From: CAKZSU01 sp044223895
GTDB taxonomy: Bacteria; Patescibacteriota; Microgenomatia; UBA10105; UBA927
DNA length: 6,011 bases
NCBI GenBank assembly: GCA_044223895.1
Contig: JBGALL010000090.1
Span: forward strand, 1-6,011
Reading direction: 5' to 3'
The notes below the pieces were generated by a model. It was not told the DNA's origin. It did no database searches and saw only the letters and a list, made by a program, of their open reading frames with translations. This document shows, piece after piece, positions 1 through 5,497 of the stretch; positions within the stretch are counted from its first letter, which is position 1; every line of letters starts with the position of its first letter. Both the position numbers and the translations under genes were made by a program.

Positions 1-62
1 TTCGTAATCATTTGCGATTTATCGTTTCCCAGCGGGTAAATACCATTACTGCACAACCATAA
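1..62 (+). CDS. C-terminal tail of an upstream gene (partial, hypothetical)
   Basis: The frame starting at base 3 is open from the window edge and ends at TAA (60-62), 4 nt before the next start codon. The visible tail reads RNHLRFIVSQRVNTITAQP, too short to assign a family. I prefer this frame because its stop sits tightly against the ATG at 67, with the same TAA-TAnT-ATG spacing seen at the histidine kinase/CoA fusion junction. A second open frame from base 1 stops at 37-39 and is the main alternative. If real, this gene is co-transcribed with the VWA gene and may belong to the same pilus or surface cluster, but that is inference from position. Confidence 0.45.
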   Translation, partial: RNHLRFIVSQRVNTITAQP

Positions 63-66
63 TATT

Positions 67-1386
67 ATGAAACAATCCCAATCAAATCGCGGCATTATCA
101 GTCTGACCGTTGTTATTTTCATGATGGTGATCATGGTTCTTATCCTGGCGTTGTTACAATCACGAATTTTATTGGGTATTCAACGTACCAAAGGTGCAGC
201 AGATAGTATTCTCAGCACCTACAATGCAGAATCAGAAATCTATGATACCTTGGCTCGTTTCCAGAAAGGCGCACCAATAGCCAATAAACCAGAAGAGACA
301 TTGAATGATGGCACCAAATTGCGAGTCGATACAGAAAATCTCGCAAATGAACAAGAGATCACTATCACCGCCAAACTCCCCTACGCCACTACAAAATTGA
401 CTATGTCACGGGCTTCTTCCTCTACTACATCCTTTAATGGAGTTGATTTAGTGTTATCACTGGACTGTACGGGAAGTATGAGTAGTTGTGCAGATCCAGA
501 AGTAGCAGCCCAACATCCGTTTGATAATAATTACTGTCTCAACTCATCAAACCCGGCTGAAACTACTCGATTTCAAGAACTTCGCAAAGCAACTGTAGCC
601 TTTTTGGAAGGTCTTAAAGGGATCACTGAAGTTCCCGTACGAGTTGGTATTAGTGTCTTTTCTGGAGACTCGGATTGGGCGCGTACCTCGGCAGGCACAT
701 CCCAACCTGGTGTCGAAATCCGTCCAGATAATAACTTATCAATTGATGACCTCATTAAGACAATAAATACCGATTTTAATGCCAAAAAACCATCTTCGAG
801 TACTGGCGGATGCAAAGTCATTCCCGAAGAAGGAACCAGTCATGCATCGAGTTTACAGTTTATGCAAAATTATTTAACAACGAGTAAATTAACAACCATC
901 AAACAAGTAGAAGTTATGGTAACCGATGGCTTGCCGACGACAGCGATACCAGCTCCTATGTGTGGCAACGAATATCAATATTTTATTCCCACACATACTA
1001 CGATTCGTTGTGATTCGGGAGTACCATTTATCCCCCACCTCGATCCGTTTAGCTTCTGGAGGTGTGAACAAAATGGAACTGGGTATACAGTAGGTACCGT
1101 TGGAAATGTTCCGACAGAATTAACTGCCTGTATGATTACTGGGAATGATCGTACCTGGGGTGATAATCGAACCGGACAACGAGATCCAAATCTAGATGCC
1201 TATGTGATTATTACTTCCAAGCAAGATGACAACGATCCGTTTAAATTGATTATGACCAAACAACCAGGAGTGTTTTATTACGATACGGATAATGCTCAAG
1301 ACTTAACGACAATTCTCAAAAATGATGTGATAAAAAATATTACTAAAACTGTCAATGAATTTAAGATCCGCAGAGTTGCCCCTTAA
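67..1386 (+). CDS. Pilin-like membrane-anchored VWA-domain surface protein
   Basis: A predicted 439-residue cell-surface protein. Residues 1-9 are polar and basic (ending R8-G9), followed by one long hydrophobic helix at about 10-37. This resembles PilX/GspK-like minor pilins; a prepilin-peptidase cut after G9 is possible, but the usual Glu at +5 is Thr14. After a linker, a VWA domain begins at about 126. It carries a metal-ion adhesion site: D133-x-T135-x-S137, a likely loop threonine at T257, and T286-D287-G288. Eight cysteines (134, 141, 157, 249, 299, 315, 333, 355) suggest disulfides outside the membrane. Residues 295-375 look like an insertion within the VWA fold. Known family parallel: some Gram-positive type IV pili carry a minor pilin with a VWA adhesin module. 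Adhesion is therefore inferred, and the ligand is unknown. There is no clear Shine-Dalgarno; the start is 4 nt after the preceding stop, suggesting coupling. The 3' end overlaps the convergent CoA gene by 3 bases. Confidence 0.85.
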   Translation: MKQSQSNRGIISLTVVIFMMVIMVLILALLQSRILLGIQRTKGAADSILSTYNAESEIYDTLARFQKGAPIANKPEETLNDGTKLRVDTENLANEQEITITAKLPYATTKLTMSRASSSTTSFNGVDLVLSLDCTGSMSSCADPEVAAQHPFDNNYCLNSSNPAETTRFQELRKATVAFLEGLKGITEVPVRVGISVFSGDSDWARTSAGTSQPGVEIRPDNNLSIDDLIKTINTDFNAKKPSSSTGGCKVIPEEGTSHASSLQFMQNYLTTSKLTTIKQVEVMVTDGLPTTAIPAPMCGNEYQYFIPTHTTIRCDSGVPFIPHLDPFSFWRCEQNGTGYTVGTVGNVPTELTACMITGNDRTWGDNRTGQRDPNLDAYVIITSKQDDNDPFKLIMTKQPGVFYYDTDNAQDLTTILKNDVIKNITKTVNEFKIRRVAP

Positions 1387-2339
1387 TATTCAAATTGATG
1401 TAATAGAGATTGGACATCATCTTTCACTTGCTGTGTAACGATAACTTCTACTAATCCTTCGTTCGGCTGACCATAATAGATTCGGGTTTGCTCAGGAACC
1501 AAAAGAATAGTTGGTAACACCAATAAATCATCTTCTCCTTTTACCACCAAAACTGAGGGCTCACTCGTTTGTATCCAGGCCTTCAATGCTTCTAAAGCTT
1601 GCTGGGAGATAAATCCTGGTCCACTGGCTATATGGTTTATATGAATTGTTTCTGGGAAAGAAAATTCGGCTAAAGGTTTATAGGGTTTTCTCCTGGCATG
1701 AAGGTCGATAATGGTCAGATCAGGAATAATCCCTCTTGATAAGACGACATCCGTGGTTACATCACCAACCGTGATGATGAGCTGGTTGGGAATACGGGAC
1801 TGAATATCTTCAGGCAAAATGAGGTTGCCGAGTGGACGTTTGAGTAAGACTCGTAACCTTTCAGGAAGATATAGATTTCCCTGTGGATCTATTTCCCCTC
1901 CCCGAATTCGGGTAGATGAGATGGGAGCACCATCTACTGCAGATACAATGGTAACCTCGATTAAATGCAAAGGGGCTATTCCTTTGGCCTGACGTTTAAC
2001 ATTTATCTCTTGACCTGTCTTTTTGTTTTGTTCTGTTATCACCAAACTATCATAATCTCCAGAGATAGCCGGTTCGTAGGGATCTTCAATAGATATCACA
2101 TTTATAGGAGTCTGCGTGTGTTGAGATCGAATCCAGCTAAGCACACCTTCTTTGCGAACGAGAAAGGAATAGACTGGTTTATCCCCGGTCAAAATACTCG
2201 GTTTATAGTGGTGAATAAAGGCATCACTGGTGATGCCAATGGTTACCTTTTTCCCTTCCTCCAGAGCTTTTCTGAGCACAGTTTCATGGCCTTTATGAAG
2301 TCGATCAAACGTACCGGCGACAAAAACATGAGAGTGCAT
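1383..2339 (-). CDS. coaD: Fused phosphopantetheine adenylyltransferase and GTP-dependent dephospho-CoA kinase (archaeal types)
   Basis: A 318-residue predicted bifunctional cytoplasmic enzyme for the last two steps of CoA synthesis. Residues 1-150 are a nucleotidyltransferase of the archaeal/eukaryotic PPAT type: GTFDRLHKGH at 9-18 gives the H15-x-G-H18 motif, and ISSTRIR at 140-146 is the second signature. This domain would convert 4'-phosphopantetheine and ATP to dephospho-CoA. Residues about 160-315 match the DUF359 family, known as the archaeal GTP-dependent dephospho-CoA kinase. Its landmarks are GDVTTD at 192-197, D212 followed by R216-R217, GPGFIS at 240-245, GEDDLLVLP at 268-276 and YYGQPNEGLV at 288-297. 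It would phosphorylate dephospho-CoA to CoA. No bacterial CoaE-type P-loop is present. It is the last gene of the minus-strand operon, starting 4 nt after the kinase stop and without a visible Shine-Dalgarno, so coupled translation is likely. Domain assignments are from motif recognition; activity is inferred. Confidence 0.88.
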   Translation of the reverse strand: MHSHVFVAGTFDRLHKGHETVLRKALEEGKKVTIGITSDAFIHHYKPSILTGDKPVYSFLVRKEGVLSWIRSQHTQTPINVISIEDPYEPAISGDYDSLVITEQNKKTGQEINVKRQAKGIAPLHLIEVTIVSAVDGAPISSTRIRGGEIDPQGNLYLPERLRVLLKRPLGNLILPEDIQSRIPNQLIITVGDVTTDVVLSRGIIPDLTIIDLHARRKPYKPLAEFSFPETIHINHIASGPGFISQQALEALKAWIQTSEPSVLVVKGEDDLLVLPTILLVPEQTRIYYGQPNEGLVEVIVTQQVKDDVQSLLHQFEY

Positions 2340-2343
2340 AGTA

Positions 2344-3645
2344 TTATTTTAACTTTGGAAGTTTTACAACTAATTCCCCACCTAATATTTTCCCTTGTTC
2401 ATCAGTTATATTGGTAGGATATATATCTCCTTTATAGACATCTTGGATAACTTTTCTGTGAGATGATAATCCAACTCTTGTGCTTCGGGTATTTTTATTT
2501 TTCCATCCACCTAATCCAGGAACAAATCCCTGGTCTAATAAATCCTGTGAATATCCATTTCCAAAATCACGAAATCCAAAATAAACAAACGAATCATCTT
2601 CAAATCTTCGGACCTCTAACTTTGGAGTCGTCGTTTGAGATGTATCTTCAGTATCTAGATAGGCTTTTTCAACATTTTGAACAATTGTTTCACAGAATAA
2701 TTGAATAAAATTTTCATCCCATTCTACTGCTTTTCTAGCGGCGTTTTCATACATAGATTCATCCAATATTAGTTCTACTTTATTTATTAATCCGCGTGAG
2801 AGGGCTGAATTCATATGACTTCTTACAATATCTAAAGTCATAGGATGTTTTAGATGCTTTTCGGTAAGGATTTTTTTACTCGCTTCTAAAACTGTTCGAA
2901 CGGGTTCATAATCCCCTTTCATAAACTCAAGAATACGTTCCACTTGCTCTGGTCTTTCTTGCCTTGCTTTCTCCAACAAAGCATAGCTTTCCAACGGAGT
3001 GACAGCCGTACCCAACTCGTGAGAGCTGATCCTTAGCTTAACTAGTAATAAATCAATGTCAGTTTCTGCTAGAGAAACCGAAGTCTTTTTACTTTGAGTA
3101 GTTTTAGTAGTGAATTTATCTATGTCTTTTATTTGCCTGATATTTGAATTTAATATATTCGTTTGTGTCTCTATTGATTGCCTCATATATTCACGTAATG
3201 AATCTAGAGTCTGAGTTTCATGGAGTTCCCCATTGAAAAGAAATTTATATTGATCATCTTCTTGAGTACATTGCCAACTATCAGGATTTGACTTTGTTAA
3301 GAATGCAGCTGTTTTTTCAAATTGCTTTAGAGAAAGTTCCGAAGGTGTGTAAACTGCAGTTTCCAAAGAAATTCCTGCTCGGATCGTTTCATACAATGCT
3401 AATATATTTTTTTCATGTTGACTGAATCTCTGAAACGTATCATCAGAAGATTTTTCTGTTAGATCAAATTCTACACAGACTCCATCCTCTATGGCTGTAA
3501 TACCAGACACAATGGAATTTATACAACTGACTGTATACTTTCCTTCTTTTGACATTTTCTTCCCAGCAACAAATTCGGGAAATTGATATTCCGATGCCTG
3601 TTTTTCAACCAGATGAGATGTGTCACTATCACCAATTTCAGACAT
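2344..3645 (-). CDS. Soluble, divergent sensor histidine kinase
   Basis: A 433-residue protein with no transmembrane segment or signal peptide, so probably a cytoplasmic sensor. Residues 1-190 match no sensor domain I recognise. The dimerisation/phosphoacceptor region is at about 195-265, with candidate phosphorylated H209 in SSHELGTAVTPL (207-218), an H-box with extra residues before the proline. The HATPase region covers about 308-431: N-box N324 in QNVEKAY, G1 box DFGNG at 360-364, an F-box-like stretch near 374-379, and a reduced G2 box RVGLSS at 390-395 where kinases usually have GxGLGL. ATP binding looks plausible but divergent. It starts 9 nt after the receiver gene's stop and ends 4 nt before the CoA fusion, so it is mid-operon, and its start lacks a clear Shine-Dalgarno. 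The obvious partner is the receiver protein just upstream. The signal sensed cannot be read from the sequence. A non-kinase GHKL ATPase is the main alternative. Confidence 0.8.
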   Translation of the reverse strand: MSEIGDSDTSHLVEKQASEYQFPEFVAGKKMSKEGKYTVSCINSIVSGITAIEDGVCVEFDLTEKSSDDTFQRFSQHEKNILALYETIRAGISLETAVYTPSELSLKQFEKTAAFLTKSNPDSWQCTQEDDQYKFLFNGELHETQTLDSLREYMRQSIETQTNILNSNIRQIKDIDKFTTKTTQSKKTSVSLAETDIDLLLVKLRISSHELGTAVTPLESYALLEKARQERPEQVERILEFMKGDYEPVRTVLEASKKILTEKHLKHPMTLDIVRSHMNSALSRGLINKVELILDESMYENAARKAVEWDENFIQLFCETIVQNVEKAYLDTEDTSQTTTPKLEVRRFEDDSFVYFGFRDFGNGYSQDLLDQGFVPGLGGWKNKNTRSTRVGLSSHRKVIQDVYKGDIYPTNITDEQGKILGGELVVKLPKLK

Positions 3646-3654
3646 ATGTTAGGT

Positions 3655-4050
3655 TTATGAAGTATTACGAGGTATATGTTCTACTATAGACATAAATTCT
3701 GGAATATCAAAAGGTTTTATTATGTGAGCGTATACCCCTAAATCTTTTAATTGTGTTTCTAAATAGATATCATCATCTACTGTACAAGTAATAAAAGGAA
3801 TATTACTAAAGGGACTTTTGTTGGTTTTGACATAATCCAAAAATTCTAGAATCTGTTCTCTATCATTACTATCAAGATCAAATACGATTACATCGGGAAT
3901 TGATGGCGGTTCTTGTTGTGTCAGTTCATCGATATGAGATAAAAAATTCCCATCGGCATTTGGTAGATATAACGGCAAAGACATACTCAAGATATCTTTA
4001 AATTGAGATTTTTCTTCGACGAAAGTAATATTTTGACGTTCTTTAACCAT
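3655..4050 (-). CDS. Single-domain CheY-like response regulator receiver protein
   Basis: A 131-residue protein consisting of one receiver domain and nothing else. Its landmarks are in the expected order: an acidic pair E12-E13 after the first strand, phosphoacceptor candidate D58 in VIVFDLD, T90 at the end of the fourth strand (FITCT), and K112-P113 in IIKPFD. Receivers more often have an Asp in the acidic pair; here both are Glu, which could alter Mg2+ binding. There is no DNA-binding or enzymatic output domain, so it probably acts by protein contact or as a phosphorelay intermediate. It lies 3 nt downstream of transaldolase and 9 nt upstream of the histidine kinase, its likely cognate partner. 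No Shine-Dalgarno is visible, so translation probably depends on ribosomes finishing transaldolase. The sequence is strongly AT-rich (27% GC in one 60-base line counted by hand). Its downstream target is unknown. Confidence 0.8.
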   Translation of the reverse strand: MVKERQNITFVEEKSQFKDILSMSLPLYLPNADGNFLSHIDELTQQEPPSIPDVIVFDLDSNDREQILEFLDYVKTNKSPFSNIPFITCTVDDDIYLETQLKDLGVYAHIIKPFDIPEFMSIVEHIPRNTS

Positions 4051-4053
4051 ATA

Positions 4054-4914
4054 TTAGACGTTCACAACTCCTGACCAGTCTTCCCAAAACTTTTTCAGTC
4101 CTGCATCGGTTAAGTCGTGATGAATGTCATATTCATTCCAGTTTTTATCTAATGTTATCTCTCTATAAGGAATCTCTGTTAAACCAGGAACATCGTAGAG
4201 AAAATCCTGACCAGGTGTAGAGAAATTATCCTTTTCCCATTCACTGAATAATTTATAAGGAATGGTCATTACATTACTCTTCAACCACAAGGCATAGTGT
4301 AAATGTTTCAGTGAGCGCGTACTAGCAGCCAAAACATTTACATGGCCGTCTCCCATTTTATACATTTCTACAATATTCGCAACTATATCCATCCCATTTT
4401 CGTTGCGATCATCGAGTCGCCCCACGAACGGTGATACATAGCATTCATGATTGTGATATTTGGTAGCCGCATAGACTGCTGCTGCCTGCTCCTGAGAGAA
4501 GACCAAGGTAATATTTACTGGTCCTTCCTGACAGAAGGTTTCTACGGCTTTTAAGCCTTCACTGGTACAAGGAAATTTAATAACAGCTCCTGGAATCCAC
4601 TGCAGTCTATCTCGAGCCTGAGATAACATTTCTTCAGCTGTAAGTGTTTCTGGATTTCCAATCACCTGAATAGATACAGGTCCAGGAATAGAACTACGCA
4701 TTTCGGTAACTATGCGCTTATATTCTGCAAAGGCTTGTTCGGTAGTAATTTTATTTCCCTCGCCCTGCTTTTTTGCTAAATTCTTGGCAATAAGACTAGG
4801 ATTTGTCGTCTGACCATCAAGTCCCGAAAAACCATGGGCTTTTAATAGTTCATCAGCTTGTTTGGTTTCTTGTGGGTCTCCACCATCTATGTAAACTGCA
4901 GTATTTTGAATCAT
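4054..4914 (-). CDS. tal: Transaldolase
   Basis: A 286-residue cytoplasmic class I aldolase-fold enzyme of the non-oxidative pentose phosphate pathway, transferring a dihydroxyacetone unit between sugar phosphates. By comparison with E. coli TalB from memory, landmarks are D10 (TalB D17), TTNPSL at 36-41, Schiff-base lysine K113 in VIKFPCT, N134 and T136 in NITLVFS, SPFVGR at 161-166 with S161 and R166 for phosphate binding, and R200. It is somewhat shorter than TalB (about 317). Oddity: the position of TalB's catalytic Glu96 appears to be Gln83 (SIQV), as in fructose-6-phosphate aldolases, while the aldolase-type Tyr is absent (F163). Activity may therefore differ. It is the first gene of the four-gene minus-strand operon. 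The start at 4914 is supported by GGAGG just upstream. A transketolase lies on the same strand further upstream, separated by an opposite-strand gene. Confidence 0.92.
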   Translation of the reverse strand: MIQNTAVYIDGGDPQETKQADELLKAHGFSGLDGQTTNPSLIAKNLAKKQGEGNKITTEQAFAEYKRIVTEMRSSIPGPVSIQVIGNPETLTAEEMLSQARDRLQWIPGAVIKFPCTSEGLKAVETFCQEGPVNITLVFSQEQAAAVYAATKYHNHECYVSPFVGRLDDRNENGMDIVANIVEMYKMGDGHVNVLAASTRSLKHLHYALWLKSNVMTIPYKLFSEWEKDNFSTPGQDFLYDVPGLTEIPYREITLDKNWNEYDIHHDLTDAGLKKFWEDWSGVVNV

Positions 4915-4917
4915 GAG

Positions 4918-4922
4918 CCTCC
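4918..4922 (-). promoter_or_regulatory. Shine-Dalgarno of transaldolase
   Basis: On the minus strand the sequence reads GGAGG, then CTC, then the ATG at 4914. The motif is a perfect anti-16S match, but the 3-nt spacing is shorter than usual. It is the only strong Shine-Dalgarno in the minus-strand operon, which supports this ATG as the start of the first gene. Confidence 0.6.
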
Positions 4923-4935
4923 GTTTCTTCCCTTT

Positions 4936-4964
4936 ACCATATCAAACTTCCCACTATGCTACAA
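4936..4964 (-). promoter_or_regulatory. Candidate promoter for the tal-receiver-kinase-CoA operon
   Basis: Reading the minus strand, TTGTAG (4964-4959) is a weak -35 box, followed by a 17-bp spacer and TATGGT (4941-4936) as a -10 box. It matches consensus at 3 of 6 and 4 of 6 positions. Transcription would begin near 4929, leaving a leader of about 15 nt. The match is weak; its favour comes from position in the only sizeable gap upstream of the operon. Confidence 0.3.
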
Positions 4965-4965
4965 T
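4957..4965 (+). promoter_or_regulatory. Candidate extended -10 promoter for the exported-protein gene
   Basis: TGCTACAAT is an extended -10 element (TG, one base, then TACAAT, 5 of 6 to consensus). No good -35 box is found at 17 bp, which extended -10 promoters can tolerate. Transcription would start near 4972, giving a leader of about 39 nt before the ATG at 5011. The element overlaps the candidate -35 box of the divergent operon. Confidence 0.4.
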
Positions 4966-4995
4966 CCTGTTACCACCAAACTCAAGAGAGACAAG

Positions 4996-5002
4996 AGAAA
5001 GG
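4996..5002 (+). promoter_or_regulatory. Ribosome binding site deciding the start at 5011
   Basis: AGAAAGG lies 8 nt before the ATG at 5011, a standard spacing. A second ATG at 5004 is in another frame and too close to the motif, so the site favours 5011 as the real start. Confidence 0.5.
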
Positions 5003-5010
5003 CATGAGAA

Positions 5011-5439
5011 ATGAAATTTCGGTGGAATCTTTTTGATCTGTTAGTGGGGATGTGTTTATTGTTTTCGGTGCAAATACCGCCAATACAACACCTCTCAGAT
5101 CAATCAACAATGGCAGCAACGCCAGTACCAATCAGCTTAGATCAGACGCTACGCTTTTCACAGGCAATTGATATTTCCGACATCGGATGTAACGGTTTTG
5201 AAGATGTCACGGGATTACCGGTGTACTACGAAGGTAGTGGGTTTATCGCAATCGGTCATGAACGCGACCAACTTGTGGTTACCGCCTTAGGAGATGGTAA
5301 TAAACAGGCAATCCAGGCAAAATTAGCCATCCCAAATCCACCAATAACGACAATTGTCGAATCAACAACCTTTGAAAAACCAATTACACTGGAGATTCGT
5401 GTCTGCTTGAATCGTCTCGTCTATACACTGTCAAAATAA
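5011..5439 (+). CDS. Small exported or membrane-anchored protein of unknown function
   Basis: I do not recognise a family for this 142-residue protein. The N-terminus is a plausible signal sequence or anchor: K2 and R4, then a hydrophobic stretch at about 6-22. A signal-peptidase cut after A35 (TMA-A) is possible but not certain. The mature part is mostly alternating polar and hydrophobic residues, typical of a small beta-rich domain, with prolines around 106-111. C60 and C132 could form a disulfide once exported. The gene is monocistronic: it has its own candidate promoter and Shine-Dalgarno, faces away from the transaldolase operon, and ends in a strong intrinsic terminator. It separates transketolase from transaldolase on the opposite strand. 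GC content is ordinary for the window, 48% in one hand-counted 60-base line. Export is inferred from the N-terminus; the function is unknown. Confidence 0.72.
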   Translation: MKFRWNLFDLLVGMCLLFSVQIPPIQHLSDQSTMAATPVPISLDQTLRFSQAIDISDIGCNGFEDVTGLPVYYEGSGFIAIGHERDQLVVTALGDGNKQAIQAKLAIPNPPITTIVESTTFEKPITLEIRVCLNRLVYTLSK

Positions 5440-5451
5440 TCTAACCGCAAA

Positions 5452-5497
5452 GGCGGTAATTACTTAAACCCCAAAGTGATTACCGCCGTATTTTTTT
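5452..5497 (+). terminator. Intrinsic terminator of the exported-protein gene
   Basis: Bases 5452-5465 pair with 5474-5487 as a 14-bp stem (one G-U pair at 5461/5478, no bulge) around the 8-base loop AAACCCCA. GTA and seven Ts (5491-5497) follow. This is a textbook rho-independent terminator 12 nt after the stop at 5437-5439. The right arm and T-tract double as the end of transketolase on the other strand. In the minus direction the stem is followed by only three Ts, so termination there should be weaker. A small competing hairpin (ACCGC at 5444-5448 with GCGGT at 5453-5457) shares part of the left arm. Confidence 0.88.

Noticed and set aside
573..1071. Two minus-strand open frames (573-821 and 889-1071) within the VWA gene
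   Set aside because: They lie wholly inside a gene with clear domain motifs, have low-complexity or implausible translations and no ribosome binding site.
1965..2708. Plus-strand open frames (1965-2417 and 2463-2708) opposite the CoA fusion and kinase
   Set aside because: They are antisense to genes with strong family motifs. Their hydrophobic translations are what antisense frames often give; no start signal supports them.
2344..4050. A toxin-antitoxin or phage-defence module
   Set aside because: The two proteins have receiver and histidine kinase landmarks; no nuclease, toxin or nucleotide-signalling motif was seen.
4915..5010. A riboswitch or small RNA in the divergent intergenic region
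   Set aside because: Only 96 bp and no strong stem-loop found; promoter and ribosome-site sequences account for most of it.
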